A stretch of 64,000 nt of DNA from Thalassobaculum sp. OXR-137 (GCF_034377285.1 NZ_CP139715.1:992001-1056000); one strand, 5' to 3'; shown: positions 45,612 through 56,539, counted from the first letter of the stretch. Numbers and translations are program-made. Notes: generated by a model not told the origin, from the letters alone.

Positions 45612-46682
45612 TTAGAAGGACAGACGGATACCGGTGACGAAGTAGGTGGCCTCGATCTCGTCGGAGCCGGCAGTACCATCGTCCTCGAACTCAGCATAGC
45701 CCAGGGTCGCAGCGGCGGTGACGCCCGGACCCAGAGCATACTTGCCCGACAGATGCACGGTGTCCTGCGCGGAGCTGTTGTCAACTTCGCCATGGAAGTA
45801 GGACAGGCTGACGCCGAACGGGCCGGTCTCGTAGGAGACGCCGAGGTTGTAGGACTGACCTTCGGTCGCGCCTTCCTCAGCAGCGTAGGACGCGCCCACG
45901 CCGAAGCCGCCAACACCGAGGGTCACACCGGCGCTGTAGCTCTCCGGCTCATCGGTGCCCGAAGCGGACTCCATGAAGGTGCCGTAACCGCCGGACACGC
46001 CGAGGGACACGCCGCCGAAGTCGCCGGAGTAGTTGGCGCCGAACGTCACCATGTCGGAGAGGCCGGTGTTGCGGTCAACCGGAGCGAATGTCACGTCCTG
46101 GAGGTTGTCCGGGGAGTACGACGCACCCAGCTGGAAGCCGGCGAAACGCGGGGTGTAGTAGGTCAGCTTCTCGGAGTCGCTCGTACGGCCCGGCTCGACA
46201 TAGGTCGAACCCAGAACGCCGCCGTAGTAGCCGGACCTGGAGACGTTGCTGCCCACGAGAGCCGCCCAGTTGCCCTGGTCGCCGGAGTTGATGCCGATAC
46301 CGAAATCGCTCGGAGCGTAATGCATCTTGTACATCGCCGAGTTTTCGGAGCCCAGGTTGATCTCACCGAACGAGCCCCTCATGATCAGATACGACTCGTC
46401 GATCTGGTCAGAGCTGTTGCTGTTGGCCTCGAGCTGGACGTTGATACCGAACTCGATACCGTTATCCAGGGTCGTGGAGCCCTTGAAGTGAATTTCAGAG
46501 TCGGACCTGACGTCGAAGCCGTCAACGTCGCGGCCGGTGGAGTCGTCGACCGACGTGTAGCCGAACCACTGCTCCATGTAACCGCCAACCGAAACCTGCA
46601 GCTTTTCAGCGGCCATGGCGGACGGTGCGGCAATCAGGCCGGCGGCAACGATGGCCGTCGAGCCGAGAAGAACCTTCTTCAT
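45612..46682 (-). CDS. Gram-negative porin
   Basis: 356 aa. A clear signal peptide (MKKVLLGSTAIVAAG..., cleavage after SAMA near residue 24) is followed by alternating strands rich in Gly, Tyr, Ser and acidic residues, such as GYMEQWFGYTSVDD, LNLG-like turns and FGVGASYAAEEG. It ends VTGIRLSF with the terminal Phe needed for outer-membrane insertion by BAM. Size and loops are those of 16-stranded general porins of alphaproteobacteria. GGGAG lies upstream of the start, and a strong terminator follows, so it is transcribed alone, probably at high level. Confidence 0.94.
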   Translation of the reverse strand: MKKVLLGSTAIVAAGLIAAPSAMAAEKLQVSVGGYMEQWFGYTSVDDSTGRDVDGFDVRSDSEIHFKGSTTLDNGIEFGINVQLEANSNSSDQIDESYLIMRGSFGEINLGSENSAMYKMHYAPSDFGIGINSGDQGNWAALVGSNVSRSGYYGGVLGSTYVEPGRTSDSEKLTYYTPRFAGFQLGASYSPDNLQDVTFAPVDRNTGLSDMVTFGANYSGDFGGVSLGVSGGYGTFMESASGTDEPESYSAGVTLGVGGFGVGASYAAEEGATEGQSYNLGVSYETGPFGVSLSYFHGEVDNSSAQDTVHLSGKYALGPGVTAAATLGYAEFEDDGTAGSDEIEATYFVTGIRLSF

Positions 46683-47021
46683 TCCCCATCTCCCGAGTTC
46701 GAGGTGTTTTAGGGTCCTCGGTCCATCTGGAAAAAGCGAAACAGCACGCCCGCCATCCCTGACCGATGGCCAATTGCTACAGGGCTCTACGGACCACCGT
46801 CAACTCGGCTGACGCCGCTCCGGGTGCAAAACTGTCTCAATGTGGCGGATATGTCACAACGGAGATCGGCGGATTTGCGCCTCTCGCGCCCTCAAGATCG
46901 GCTGTTTTCCCCCAGCTTTCGCACGGCTTTCGCACACCGGAAGACGGGATCGTGCGGCGATCATTGCGCCGGGCCCTTTGCATGGGTAAACAGATGGCTG
47001 CGAACTTTGGACAAGATTGTG
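46683..47021. other. 339-base divergent control region, porin / DUF3576
   Basis: No gene is supported; short frames in it are out of register with any protein-like pattern. It should hold the porin promoter (minus) and the DUF3576 promoter (plus). A near-repeat GCTTTCGCAC is seen twice around 46916-46935. No clear regulator site was recognised. Confidence 0.6.
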
Positions 47022-47570
47022 ATGGCCAGTTCTCGATCGAAATTAGTGAGCGGTGTCGGTGCAGGCGTTCTGTGCCTTCTGGCGCTTTCCGCCTGCGGCT
47101 CGGACGTCCCCGTGGAGTACGAGTACCCCACGACGGGACCAAACGGTCTGCCGACCTATAAGAAGCAGGACACCCTGACCGGCCCGAACGGGCTCGACCT
47201 CTTCTCGCTCGGCAAGGGCGACGAGGGCGGTCAGGGCGGAGGCGGCGTGGCGGTCAACGCCTTTCTGTGGCGCGCATCGCTCGACACTCTCTCCTTCCTG
47301 CCGCTGTCCTCGGCCGATCCGTTCGGCGGTGTGATCATTTCCGACTGGTACAATCCGCCGGAAAGCCCGAACGAACGGTTCAAGGTCACGGTCTATATTC
47401 TCGACCGCGCCCTGCGGTCCGACGGCATCCGGGCGAACGTGTTCCGTCAGACCCGCACCAATTCCGGTGATTGGCGCGATTCCGCGGTGGACGAAAGCCT
47501 CGGCAAGGATCTGGAGAACACGATCCTGACCCGCGCCCGTCAGATCCGCATTCAGCAGGCGGCGCAGTAA
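47022..47570 (+). CDS. DUF3576 lipoprotein
   Basis: 182 aa from the ATG at 47022; the frame is open upstream but the lipoprotein signal fixes this start. Lipobox LLALSAC with Cys25. The mature part has [33 protein letters not shown] and [15 protein letters not shown], the conserved core of DUF3576. The family is common in alphaproteobacteria immediately upstream of leuS and lptE, suggesting a link with outer membrane assembly, but no activity is proven. Confidence 0.9.
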   Translation: MASSRSKLVSGVGAGVLCLLALSACGSDVPVEYEYPTTGPNGLPTYKKQDTLTGPNGLDLFSLGKGDEGGQGGGGVAVNAFLWRASLDTLSFLPLSSADPFGGVIISDWYNPPESPNERFKVTVYILDRALRSDGIRANVFRQTRTNSGDWRDSAVDESLGKDLENTILTRARQIRIQQAAQ

Positions 47571-47635
47571 ACACGCCTAAGCCGGTGCCGCGCGTGCCCG
47601 TGGCCCCAAAGCCATCACTAAGAGAGCTGCACGTC

Positions 47636-50200
47636 ATGGCGCGCTACAACGTCAAGGAAACCGAAGCCCGGTGGCAGTCGCGCTGGGCGCAGGACGGGTG
47701 CTTCGAGGTCGAGGCCGATCCCTCCAAGCCGAAATACTACGTGCTGGAGATGTTCCCCTATCCGTCGGGGCGCATCCATATGGGCCATGTCCGCAACTAC
47801 ACCCTCGGGGATGTGGTGGCGCGCTACAAGACCGCGCGCGGCTTCAACGTGCTGCATCCGATGGGCTGGGACGCCTTCGGTCTGCCGGCGGAGAACGCGG
47901 CGATCGAGCGTGGCGTGCACCCGGGCAAGTGGACCCGGGAGAACATCGACGCCATGCGCGAGCAGCTCAAGGGCATGGGCCTGAGCTACGACTGGCGGCG
48001 CGAGGTCGCGACCTGCGATCCGAGCTACTATCGCCACGAACAGAAGATGTTCCTGGATTTCGTCAAGGCCGGGCTCGCCTACCGCAAGGAGAGCTGGGTC
48101 AACTGGGATCCGGTGGAGAACACCGTGCTCGCCAACGAGCAGGTGATCGACGGCAAGGGCTGGCGCTCCGGCGCGCCCGTCGAGAAGCGCAAGCTGAACC
48201 AGTGGTTCCTGAAGATCACCGAATATGCCGAGGACCTGCTCGGCGCGCTGGACGGTCTGGAAGGCCGCTGGCCGGACAAGGTCCGGCTGATGCAGCATAA
48301 CTGGATCGGCCGCTCCGAGGGAGCGCGGGTCCGCTTCCAGCTCGTCGGCCGCGACGACAGCCTGGAGATCTTCACCACCCGGCCGGACACCCTGTTCGGC
48401 GCCAGCTTCTGCGCCGTGTCGGCGAACCATCCGCTGGCGGCCGAGATGGCCGAGGGCAATGCCGAGCTGCAGGCCTTCATCGCCGAATGCAACCGCATGG
48501 GCACCAGCGAGGCGGATATCGAGACCGCCGAGAAGCGCGGCTATCGCACCACGCTCGAGGTCGAGCACCCGCTGATGCCGGGCAAGACCCTGCCGGTCTA
48601 CGTCGCGAACTTCGTGCTGATGGAATACGGCACCGGCGCCATCTTCGGCTGCCCGGCCCATGACCAGCGCGACCTGGATTTCGCCCGCAAATACGATCTG
48701 CCGGTTCTCCCTGTGGTTCTGCCGTCGGACGCCGAGGCCGCCGGATTCACCGTCGGCACCGAGGCATATACGGGTCCGGGCAAGATCTTCAATTCCGACT
48801 TCCTGGACGGGATGGACATCGAGGCCGCCAAATCGGCGGTTGCCGGCCGTCTCGAGGAGCTCGGCCGCGGCGAGCGCACGACCACCTGGCGCCTGCGCGA
48901 CTGGGGCGTGTCGCGCCAGCGGTACTGGGGCTGCCCGATCCCGATGATCCATTGCGAAAGCTGCGGCGTCGTCCCGGTGCCCGAGGACCAGCTCCCGGTC
49001 GAACTGCCGGAGGATGTTGAGTTCGACCATCCGGGCAACCCGCTGGACCGCCACCCCACTTGGAAGCACACGACCTGCCCGTCCTGCGGCGGCGAGGCCC
49101 GGCGCGAGACCGACACGTTCGATACGTTCTTCGAATCCTCCTGGTATTTCGCGCGGTTCACCGATGCCCAGGGCGAGATCGCCTTCGACCGCCAGGCGGC
49201 CGACTACTGGCTGCCGGTGGACCAGTATATCGGTGGCGTCGAGCATGCGGTGCTGCACCTGCTCTATGCCCGGTTCTTCACCCGGGCCCTGCGCGACTGC
49301 GGCTACCTCTCCATCGCCGAGCCCTTTGCCGGCCTGGTCACCCAGGGCATGGTCTGCCACGAAACCTACCGGGCGGACGGCCGCTGGCTGTACCCCGACG
49401 AGATCACCAAGACCGACGGCGGCGACTGGGTCACCCTCGACGGCGGCAAGCCGGTGACGGTCGGCCGGGTGGAGAAGATGTCGAAGTCGAAGCGCAACAC
49501 CGTGGACCCGGCCAACATCATCGGCAGCTACGGCGCCGATACCGCCCGGCTCTTCATGCTCTCCGACAGCCCGCCGGAGCGCGACCTGGAATGGACCGAG
49601 GCCGGCGTCGACGGCGCCTGGCGCTTCATCAACCGGGTCTGGCGCGAGATCACGGAGAGCGAGACCGCCCTCCCCGCCACCGGCACGCAGAAGCCGGCCG
49701 ACCTGTCCGCCGAGGCCGAAGCGGTCTACCGGGCCTGCCACAAGACCGTTCTGGCGGTGGCCGACAGCATCGAGCGCTTCCGCTTCAACAGCGCTGTGGC
49801 TCAGGTCCGCGAACTGTCGAACCAGATCTTCGCCCTGTCCGGCAAGGGCGCGGGCGAGGCCTGGGCCCTGCGCTTCGGCTTCGAGACCCTGGTTCGCCTG
49901 ATGGCGCCGATGACCCCGCATATCTGCGAGGAATTGTGGCGGCACCTGGGGCACGACACGATGCTGGCGACCGCGCCCTGGCCCGAGGCCGATGCGAGCC
50001 TGGCGGAAGACGACACCGTCACCATCGCCATTCAGGTAAACGGCAAGCTGCGCGCGACCATAGAGATGGCCAAGGACAGCTCGAAGGACGCGATGATCGA
50101 GCAGGCCATGAGCCAGCCGAACGTGATCAGGCTGCTGGACGGCAAGCAGCCCCGCAAGGTGATCGCGGTGCCGAACAAGATCGTCAACGTGGTGGCCTGA
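47636..50200 (+). CDS. leuS: Leucyl-tRNA synthetase
   Basis: 854 aa, complete class I synthetase. HIGH-type motif [14 protein letters not shown], the CP1 editing domain with [10 protein letters not shown] and [13 protein letters not shown] (the GTG-AVM-type and D residues that remove mischarged valine and isoleucine), the zinc knuckle CESCG/CPSCG, and the KMSKS loop [13 protein letters not shown]. The C-terminal domain ends with IVNVV. The ATG at 47636 gives [17 protein letters not shown], as in relatives, with AAGAGAG before it. It is followed by lptE and holA. Confidence 0.98.
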   Translation: MARYNVKETEARWQSRWAQDGCFEVEADPSKPKYYVLEMFPYPSGRIHMGHVRNYTLGDVVARYKTARGFNVLHPMGWDAFGLPAENAAIERGVHPGKWTRENIDAMREQLKGMGLSYDWRREVATCDPSYYRHEQKMFLDFVKAGLAYRKESWVNWDPVENTVLANEQVIDGKGWRSGAPVEKRKLNQWFLKITEYAEDLLGALDGLEGRWPDKVRLMQHNWIGRSEGARVRFQLVGRDDSLEIFTTRPDTLFGASFCAVSANHPLAAEMAEGNAELQAFIAECNRMGTSEADIETAEKRGYRTTLEVEHPLMPGKTLPVYVANFVLMEYGTGAIFGCPAHDQRDLDFARKYDLPVLPVVLPSDAEAAGFTVGTEAYTGPGKIFNSDFLDGMDIEAAKSAVAGRLEELGRGERTTTWRLRDWGVSRQRYWGCPIPMIHCESCGVVPVPEDQLPVELPEDVEFDHPGNPLDRHPTWKHTTCPSCGGEARRETDTFDTFFESSWYFARFTDAQGEIAFDRQAADYWLPVDQYIGGVEHAVLHLLYARFFTRALRDCGYLSIAEPFAGLVTQGMVCHETYRADGRWLYPDEITKTDGGDWVTLDGGKPVTVGRVEKMSKSKRNTVDPANIIGSYGADTARLFMLSDSPPERDLEWTEAGVDGAWRFINRVWREITESETALPATGTQKPADLSAEAEAVYRACHKTVLAVADSIERFRFNSAVAQVRELSNQIFALSGKGAGEAWALRFGFETLVRLMAPMTPHICEELWRHLGHDTMLATAPWPEADASLAEDDTVTIAIQVNGKLRATIEMAKDSSKDAMIEQAMSQPNVIRLLDGKQPRKVIAVPNKIVNVVA

Positions 50201-50202
50201 GC

Positions 50203-50757
50203 GTGGCGCGGCGGATCCGGACAGCCCCCCTGCGCGCCGCCCGCCTGCGCGCCGCCGCCGCCATCGTCGCCGGGCTGCTGGCGACGGGCGCGCTGTCGGG
50301 CTGCGGTTTCCAGCCGCTCTACGCCAAGAATCCCTCGGAGAATACGGTCTATAACCAGGGCTTCCCCCAGGTCGATATCGGTCAGATCGACAACCGGCTC
50401 GGCCAGATCCTGCGCAACGAGCTGGCCGACCGCATCAATCCCCGCGGCGTCGCCCGGAACCCGACCTACAGGCTGCAGGTCGACGCCAAGGAACGCCGGT
50501 CCGACATCGTGATCCTGCGGGATTCCACCGCAACCTTCGCGAAGTTCATCGTCGAGGTGAAGTGGCGCCTGGTCGACCTTCAGAGCAACGCGGTCGTCAC
50601 CCAGGGATCGAACCAACGCACCTCCAGCTTCTCCATCAGCTCCTCCGAATACGCGATCCTTCAGGCGGAGAAGGACGCGCGGCTGCGGGCGGCGACCGAA
50701 CTGGCGGAGGATATCCGCCTGCGCCTCGCCCTCTATTTCAACCGCACCGAGGGGTGA
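50203..50757 (+). CDS. lptE: LPS assembly lipoprotein LptE
   Basis: 184 aa from a GTG two bases after the leuS stop. Basic N-terminus, hydrophobic stretch and lipobox LSGC with Cys34, followed by GFQPLYAK, the family start. The mature part has LRNELADRINPRG, TYRLQVDAKE and a helix ending LRLALYFNR. It plugs the LptD barrel in the outer membrane and takes part in lipopolysaccharide insertion. The order leuS-lptE-holA is conserved widely in proteobacteria. Confidence 0.92.
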   Translation: MARRIRTAPLRAARLRAAAAIVAGLLATGALSGCGFQPLYAKNPSENTVYNQGFPQVDIGQIDNRLGQILRNELADRINPRGVARNPTYRLQVDAKERRSDIVILRDSTATFAKFIVEVKWRLVDLQSNAVVTQGSNQRTSSFSISSSEYAILQAEKDARLRAATELAEDIRLRLALYFNRTEG

Positions 50758-50764
50758 GACGGCG

Positions 50765-51814
50765 ATGAAGGTGGCGGCCAACGGTGTGGAGCGGTTCGTC
50801 AAGGATCCGCCGCCGGGGGTCCGAGCCGTGCTGGTCTACGGTCCCGATACCGGCAAGGTTCTCGAATTCGCCAAGCGCATCGCCCGCACCGCCGTCGACA
50901 ATCTCGACGACCCGTTCAACGTCTGCGAACTCGACGGCGACGACGCCACGGGCGACCCGGCCCGCCTCTCCGACGAGATGCGGGCCCGCTCACTGATGGG
51001 CGGCCGGCGTCTCGTCCGCCTGCGCAATGCCGGCGACAAATGCAGCGACGCGATCGTCAACGCGCTCGACGGCGATACCGGCGACACCCTTCTCGTGGTC
51101 GAGGCCGGCGACCTGAAGCCCGCCGGCGGTCTGCGCAAGCTGTTTGAGGGCAAACGCGAGGATATCGCCGGACTTGCCTGCTATGCGGATAGCGGACGCG
51201 ACCTGGCGACCATGGTGCGGGAAACCCTGTCCACGGGCTCCGTCAAAATAGATCCGGACGCCGAACGGTTCCTCATCGAGCACCTGGGCGGCGACCGGAT
51301 GGCGAGCCGAATGGAGGTCGAAAAGCTCACCCTTTTGGCGGGATCTGGGCAGACGATCGATCTCAATCTGGTTGTTTCGGCCATCGGAGATAGCGCAGCA
51401 CTGGATATTGACGCGCTGATTGCCGCCGCAGCCGAAGGACGGCCCGACGCGATCATGACCGGGCTCGATCGGGCGTTCCGCCAGGGCGAGGCGTCGGTCC
51501 GGATCATCCGGATGGCGATCACCTATTTCCAGCGGCTGCATCTGGCCCGCGCGCGCATGGCCGACGGGCGCAATCCGGTGGACGCGGTGAAGTCGCTTCG
51601 GCCGCCGATCTTCTTCCGGACCGCCGACGCGATGGCCCGGCAGCTTCAACGCTGGGATCTGCGCAGCCTCGCCTCCGCCCTCGCCCGGCTGGGCGAAGCG
51701 GAGATCCGCTGCAAGACCACGGGCTTTCCGGACGAGGCCGAATGCGGCCAGGCCATGATCGACGTGGCGCGGATGGCGGTGATGGCCGGCCGTCGCGCCG
51801 GCGCCAGACGGTAA
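50765..51814 (+). CDS. holA: DNA polymerase III delta subunit
   Basis: 349 aa. The clamp-loader subunit that opens the beta clamp. It begins MKVAANGVERFVKDPP; the AAA+-like region includes VLVYGPDTGKVLEFAKRI (no true Walker A, as expected for delta) and RRLVRLRNAG; the C-terminal collar domain has IRMAITYFQRLHLARARM. The gene begins 7 bases after lptE. It converges on parB, with 239 bases between them. Confidence 0.93.
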   Translation: MKVAANGVERFVKDPPPGVRAVLVYGPDTGKVLEFAKRIARTAVDNLDDPFNVCELDGDDATGDPARLSDEMRARSLMGGRRLVRLRNAGDKCSDAIVNALDGDTGDTLLVVEAGDLKPAGGLRKLFEGKREDIAGLACYADSGRDLATMVRETLSTGSVKIDPDAERFLIEHLGGDRMASRMEVEKLTLLAGSGQTIDLNLVVSAIGDSAALDIDALIAAAAEGRPDAIMTGLDRAFRQGEASVRIIRMAITYFQRLHLARARMADGRNPVDAVKSLRPPIFFRTADAMARQLQRWDLRSLASALARLGEAEIRCKTTGFPDEAECGQAMIDVARMAVMAGRRAGARR

Positions 51815-51949
51815 CGGCCGACCGCCCGGCGCACGGCTCGGACCCAAAAATCGGCGGGTCTGTTCCCCTCAGACGGCGGTATGACCGGGCCGCCGCTGAC
51901 CGATCGGGCACGTGAGAGCGCGGCCGGGGCCACCGGAGACGATCCGGCG

Positions 51950-51982
51950 GCGGGAAGCTCCATTCCGGAGCTCGCCTCCCGC
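51950..51982 (+). terminator. Hairpin after holA
   Basis: AGCTCC (51956-51961) and GGAGCT (51967-51972) over a 5-base loop, extended by an outer GCGGGA / TCCCGC pair. It lies between convergent holA and parB, 135 bases after the holA stop. No T-run, so its role as terminator is tentative. Confidence 0.35.
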
Positions 51983-52053
51983 AAAGATCGCGTCAACATA
52001 TTAGAGATAATTGGATTTTCGGCTCATGAGGCCGATCCGAATCGCACCCTCGA

Positions 52054-53220
52054 CTAGGTCTTCGGGATCAAGGGATCGTCATCCTCGTCGTCGTCATCGA
52101 AGTCCCAGCGCGTATCGGTCGGGTCGTCGCCGTCGAGGTCGGATCCGTCCGCTGCCTCTCCGGCCGGCTCCGCGATGCCCTCTTCGTCGGGCGCGGTCGG
52201 CCGGGGCCGGGTCGGGTCGATTCCGGCGGTCAGATCCACCTCATCGGGCAACGGCGCGTCCCACTCGCCGTCTTCGTCGGCCGCCTCTGCCTCGGCCGGG
52301 CCACCGTCCAGGGCGCCGAACGTGTCCGAACGACGGTTCTGATGGGCCGACAGACGTTCCACGATCAGGTCCAGCTGGTCCAAATCCTGGTAGCGTAGCG
52401 TGACACTACCGGACCCGTTATTGGCGTTATGATTGATCGCTACCACTAGACCTGTGCGGTCGGACAGGTCCTGCTCCAAGATACGGGTATCCGCATCCTT
52501 CTGCTTCGGCGCCGCCGGTGCCGGGGGCGGCGCCTTCTCGCGCTGGACCAGACGCTCGGTATCGCGCACGTTCAGCTTGCGGGTGACCACCTCGCGGGCG
52601 AGTGCGGCCGGGTCTTCGGCCGACAGCAGGGCACGGGCGTGGCCGGCGGTGAGCTGGCCGTCCTCCACTAGAACCCGCACCTCGTCGGGCAGGTTGAGCA
52701 GGCGCAGGGTATTGGCCACATGGCTGCGGCTCTTGCCGACCGCGCGGGCGATATCGTCCTGGGAATGGCTGTATTCGTCGATCAGGCGGCGATAACCCTC
52801 GGCCTCTTCCAGCGGCGTGAGGTCGCGGCGCTGAACGTTTTCGACGATGGCGATCTCCATCGCCGTCTGGTCGTCGAACTCGCGGATGAGGACCGGAACC
52901 TCGTGGAGCTGGGCGAGCTGCGCGGCCCGCCAGCGCCGTTCGCCGGCGATGATCTGGTACTTGTCGCCATCGGGCGCGCGGCGCACCAGGATCGGCTGGA
53001 TCACCCCCTGCTCGCGCACGCTTTCGGCCAGCTCGCGCAAGTCTTCCTGGTCGAACCGCCGGCGCGGCTGGAACGGACCCGGGGTGAGCTGCTCGACCGG
53101 GAGCGCCCGGGACTGGCGCAGCCGTTCGAGCTGGGCCTGCTCGTCCTCGTCCTCCCCCAGCAGGGCGGACAGGCCGCGGCCCAGCTTGTTGCTGCGACGT
53201 TTGCCGGTTTCTTCGCTCAT
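52054..53220 (-). CDS. parB: Chromosome partitioning protein ParB
   Basis: 388 aa, longer than the usual 290-300. ParB binds parS, spreads as a CTP-dependent clamp and loads SMC. The N-terminal domain has LPVEQLTPGPFQPRRRFDQEDL and the CTP-binding GERRWRAAQLA. The central helix-turn-helix is DDIARAVGKSRSHVANTLRLL. A Pro/Ala linker leads to a dimerisation segment with GSGSVTLRYQDLDQLDLIV, followed by an extra acidic tail of about 80 residues (Asp/Glu-rich, ending DDEDDDPLIPKT). It starts 28 bases after parA ends. Confidence 0.95.
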   Translation of the reverse strand: MSEETGKRRSNKLGRGLSALLGEDEDEQAQLERLRQSRALPVEQLTPGPFQPRRRFDQEDLRELAESVREQGVIQPILVRRAPDGDKYQIIAGERRWRAAQLAQLHEVPVLIREFDDQTAMEIAIVENVQRRDLTPLEEAEGYRRLIDEYSHSQDDIARAVGKSRSHVANTLRLLNLPDEVRVLVEDGQLTAGHARALLSAEDPAALAREVVTRKLNVRDTERLVQREKAPPPAPAAPKQKDADTRILEQDLSDRTGLVVAINHNANNGSGSVTLRYQDLDQLDLIVERLSAHQNRRSDTFGALDGGPAEAEAADEDGEWDAPLPDEVDLTAGIDPTRPRPTAPDEEGIAEPAGEAADGSDLDGDDPTDTRWDFDDDDEDDDPLIPKT

Positions 53221-53248
53221 CTCACCTCGGACGGACTGGTCTGAGTGG

Positions 53249-54076
53249 CTAGGCGGCGACGGCGTTGGCCGCGAGGGCGGATTCCCGCGTCAGAACCTCG
53301 CGCGCCAGGGAGATATACGCCTTCGAGCCGCTGCAGGCCATGTCGTAGACGATGACCGGCTTGCCGTAGGACGGCGCCTCGGAGACGCGGACGTTGCGCG
53401 GGATCATGGTGCGGTAGACCACGTCGCCGAAATACTCGCGCACATCGGCCGCCACCTGATCCGACAGGTTGTTGCGGCGGTCGTACATGGTGAGCACCAC
53501 GCCCTGGATCTCCAGGCCGGGGTTCAGCGCCTTGCGCACCCGCTCCACGGTCCGCACGAGTTGGGAGAGACCCTCCAGCGCGTAGAACTCGCACTGCAGC
53601 GGCACCAGCACGGCGTCGGCCGCCACCAGCGCGTTCAGGGTCAGCAGGCCGAGCGACGGCGGACAGTCGATCAGGATGTAGTCGTAGGGCGAGGTCGCCG
53701 CGTGCCGGACCACCGCCTCGCGCAGGCGGAACTCGCGATGGTCCATGTCGACCAGCTCGATCTCGGCACCGGAGAGATCGGTAGAGGCCGGAACCACCTC
53801 CAGGCCGGGGACCGGCGTCTCGATCGCCGCCTCGGCGATGGTCGCCTCGCCGATCAGCACGGCGTAGGAATCCGCGTCGCGTCCCTTGCGCGGGACGCCG
53901 AAGCCTGTCGAGGCATTGCCCTGGGGGTCGAGGTCGATGACCAGGACCTTCTTCTTGCAGGCAGCCATGGCCGTTGCCAGGTTGACCGCCGTCGTCGTCT
54001 TTCCGACGCCGCCTTTCTGGTTCACGATCGCCAGGATCCGCGGTGCCACTACCTGGTTGGTCTGTCCGTCAAGCAC
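53249..54076 (-). CDS. parA: Chromosome partitioning ATPase ParA
   Basis: 275 aa from a GTG at 54076 with GGAGGT upstream, overlapping the end of rsmG by 8 bases. Deviant Walker A NQKGGVGKTTTAVNLA with the signature lysines Lys21 and Lys26, then VLVIDLDPQGNASTG and DYILIDCPPSLGLLTLNAL. Chromosomal ParA (Soj-like) without an N-terminal helix-turn-helix, so it is not a plasmid-type regulator. It moves ParB-parS complexes along the nucleoid. Confidence 0.97.
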   Translation of the reverse strand: MLDGQTNQVVAPRILAIVNQKGGVGKTTTAVNLATAMAACKKKVLVIDLDPQGNASTGFGVPRKGRDADSYAVLIGEATIAEAAIETPVPGLEVVPASTDLSGAEIELVDMDHREFRLREAVVRHAATSPYDYILIDCPPSLGLLTLNALVAADAVLVPLQCEFYALEGLSQLVRTVERVRKALNPGLEIQGVVLTMYDRRNNLSDQVAADVREYFGDVVYRTMIPRNVRVSEAPSYGKPVIVYDMACSGSKAYISLAREVLTRESALAANAVAA

Positions 54077-54674
54077 GGCTTACCTCCTCCAGCTTCAGCA
54101 CGACCCCCCGAGAGTCAGAAATGCTGGGAGCCTTGGTGACGGCCATCTTCCAGGTGTTTTGGGCGGTAGTCAACTCGGCGTCTGCCTGCTCTCCCTTCAG
54201 GAACAGAAATACCGTTTGCTCATCGGCATATCGCTCTGCGTAGCGCAGCAGTTTGTCGACCGGCGCCAGCGCGCGCGCGGTGATAATACCGGCGCGAATC
54301 GGACGTAGTGATTCGATTCGACAGGCTTCCAGGGTCGGTTTCACACCAGTGAGCCTCGCCACTTCCTGGAGGAACGCGACCTTCCGACGGTCGGATTCCA
54401 CCATGGTCACGTCGTCGCGGCCGAGGATGGAGAGCACCAGCCCGGGAAACCCCGCCCCCGAGCCGAAATCCAGAACCGGTCCCGGCAGGTCTTTCATGTG
54501 AGACATCAGCTGGGCGGAATCGAGGAAATGGCGCGACCACAGCTCCGGCAGCGTCGCCGGAGCCACCAGATTGATCCGGGCCTGCCACTTCTGAAGCAGC
54601 TCGGCATAGGTTTCGAGGTGCGCGCGCTGGGCATCGGTCAGCGAGAGACGCTGTTGAAGCTCTTGAGGGGTCAC
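54069..54674 (-). CDS. rsmG: 16S rRNA (guanine-527-N7) methyltransferase
   Basis: 201 aa from a GTG at 54674 that overlaps the mnmG stop as GTGA. Motifs: [44 protein letters not shown] (AdoMet site) and [18 protein letters not shown]. It methylates G527 in 16S rRNA; loss gives low-level streptomycin resistance. Conserved between mnmG and parA. Confidence 0.96.
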   Translation of the reverse strand: MTPQELQQRLSLTDAQRAHLETYAELLQKWQARINLVAPATLPELWSRHFLDSAQLMSHMKDLPGPVLDFGSGAGFPGLVLSILGRDDVTMVESDRRKVAFLQEVARLTGVKPTLEACRIESLRPIRAGIITARALAPVDKLLRYAERYADEQTVFLFLKGEQADAELTTAQNTWKMAVTKAPSISDSRGVVLKLEEVSRA

Positions 54675-56539
54675 GCCGCGGACTTTTTGTCGGATTTTTT
54701 CACGTGACGCAGCAAAGCGACCGTCGCCGCCGGCGTCATTCCGGGAAGTCGGCTTGCCTGACCGAGGGTCTTGGGCCGTTCGCGCGTCAGCAGCGCCCGG
54801 ATTTCCGTCGAGAGCGATCCGATGGTTGCCGGATCCAGGTCCTCGGGCAGCTCCAACGTCTCGTCACGGCGATAGGCACGGATATCCGCCTCCTGCCGAT
54901 CGAGATATCCGGCATATTTGGCCTCGGTCGCGATCTGTTCGGCCGTGGATTCCGGGATACCCGCCAGCTCTTCGGGCCAGGCGTCCACCAATCTGTTCCA
55001 CGTGACGTCCGGATAGGACAGGAGATCGAGGGCCGAGCGGCGCTTGCCGTCCTGATTCACCGCGAATCCGAGTTTGGACAGGGTCTGAGGCGATCCGACG
55101 AGCCTCTCCAATGTTTCACGTGAAACACGCATCAGGGTCTGCCGCGCCGCGAAGGCCTCGCGTCGGACAGACCCGACCAGTCCGACGCGCTCTCCCAGGG
55201 GCGTCAGGCGCAGGTCGGCGTTATCGGCGCGCAGCCGCAGCCGGTACTCCGCCCGGGAGGTGAACATCCGGTAGGGCTCAGGGGCGCCACGGGACACAAG
55301 ATCATCGATCATGACCCCAATATACCCGTCAGCCCGGTCTATATATAGTGTGTCATCCGAGCTACCGGCTGCCAGAGTAGCGTTGGTAGCAGCGACCAGT
55401 CCCTGGGCCGCCGCCTCCTCGTACCCCGTCGTACCGTTGATCTGACCGGCCAGATACAGGCCCGGCAGCGCCCTCACCTCCAGGCCGCGGGACAGGGCGC
55501 GCGGGTCCACGTAGTCGTATTCGATGGCATAGCCGTATTGCAGGATCCGCGCGCGCTCGAGCCCCGGGATCGAGGCGACCACCTGGTCCTGGACGTCGCG
55601 CGGCAGCGAGGTCGAGATCCCGTTCGGATAGATCGTCGGATCGTCCAGCCCCTCGGGCTCCAGGAAGATCTGATGCGTCTCCTTGTCGGCGAACCGGACG
55701 ATCTTGTCTTCGATCGACGGGCAATAGCGCGGACCGGAGCTGCCGATCTGGCCGCTATACATGGGCGCACGGTGCAGGTTGGCCCGGATCGCCGCATGGG
55801 CCGCCGCGTTCGTATAGGTGATATGGCAGGGAACCTGCGGCACGGTGATCCGCTCGGTCAGGGTGGAGAACGGCTCCGGCGGGTCGTCGCCGGGCTGAAC
55901 CTCCAGGCTGGCCCAGTCGATGGTCGTGACGTCGAGCCGCGGCGGCGTGCCGGTCTTCAGCCGTCCCAGCGGCAGACCCAGCCGCTCCAGGGTCAGGGCC
56001 AGACCGATGGCCGGCGCATCCCCCACCCGGCCGGCGGGCCGGCGCTCTTCGCCGAGATGGATCTCGCCCCGCAGGAAGGTGCCAGTCGTCAACACCACAG
56101 CGGCGGCGGCCAGTTCGCGTCCATCCGCCAGGATAACGCCGCGGCAGCGTCCGTCGGTGACGATCAGATCCTCGACCGCCGCCTCGACGATGGAGAGCGT
56201 GTCGAACTCGGCCAGGATCTCCTGGATCGCCGCGCGGTACAGGGCGCGGTCGGCCTGGGCGCGCGGTCCGCGGACCGCCGGCCCCTTGGAGCGGTTCAGC
56301 ATCCGGAACTGGATGCCGGCCCGGTCGATGGCCCGGCCCATGATGCCGTCGAGCGCGTCGATCTCGCGCACGAGGTGGCCCTTCCCCAGGCCGCCGATGG
56401 CCGGGTTGCAGGACATCACGCCGATGGTGTCGCGCCGGTGGGTGACGAGGGCCGTGCGCGCGCCCATGCGCGCTGCGGCGGCCGCCGCTTCCGAGCCGGC
56501 GTGCCCTCCGCCGACGACGATGATGTCAAAGGAGCTCAT
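54671..56539 (-). CDS. mnmG: tRNA uridine-34 5-carboxymethylaminomethyl modification protein MnmG
   Basis: 622 aa, full length. FAD-binding [59 protein letters not shown] and the redox cysteine region [15 protein letters not shown]. The C-terminal helical domain binds MnmE. Together they make the cmnm5 group on wobble uridine using tetrahydrofolate and glycine or ammonium. One perfect parS site (55112-55127) lies in the coding sequence, where it is read as VSRETL. Confidence 0.98.
   Translation of the reverse strand: MSSFDIIVVGGGHAGSEAAAAAARMGARTALVTHRRDTIGVMSCNPAIGGLGKGHLVREIDALDGIMGRAIDRAGIQFRMLNRSKGPAVRGPRAQADRALYRAAIQEILAEFDTLSIVEAAVEDLIVTDGRCRGVILADGRELAAAAVVLTTGTFLRGEIHLGEERRPAGRVGDAPAIGLALTLERLGLPLGRLKTGTPPRLDVTTIDWASLEVQPGDDPPEPFSTLTERITVPQVPCHITYTNAAAHAAIRANLHRAPMYSGQIGSSGPRYCPSIEDKIVRFADKETHQIFLEPEGLDDPTIYPNGISTSLPRDVQDQVVASIPGLERARILQYGYAIEYDYVDPRALSRGLEVRALPGLYLAGQINGTTGYEEAAAQGLVAATNATLAAGSSDDTLYIDRADGYIGVMIDDLVSRGAPEPYRMFTSRAEYRLRLRADNADLRLTPLGERVGLVGSVRREAFAARQTLMRVSRETLERLVGSPQTLSKLGFAVNQDGKRRSALDLLSYPDVTWNRLVDAWPEELAGIPESTAEQIATEAKYAGYLDRQEADIRAYRRDETLELPEDLDPATIGSLSTEIRALLTRERPKTLGQASRLPGMTPAATVALLRHVKKSDKKSAA
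55112..55127. other. parS site 1 (inside mnmG)
   Basis: TGTTTCACGTGAAACA, a perfect 16-bp palindrome and an exact match to the bacterial parS consensus. It lies in the mnmG coding region, about 1.9 kb from the parB start. Confidence 0.93.

Noticed and set aside
46766-47161. Small open frame between porin and the DUF3576 gene
   Set aside because: It overlaps the start of the DUF3576 gene in another phase, has no ribosome site and an unnatural composition.
47618-49954. 778-codon minus-strand frame opposite leuS
   Set aside because: Antisense of a complete leucyl-tRNA synthetase; His/Gly/Asp-rich low-complexity translation.
54697-54710. TTTTCACGTGACGC as a fifth parS
   Set aside because: Matches only the left part of the core; right half is degenerate. 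The same holds for 54995-55008 (GTTCCACGTGACGT) and 63402-63415 (GTTTCACGTGGCGG).
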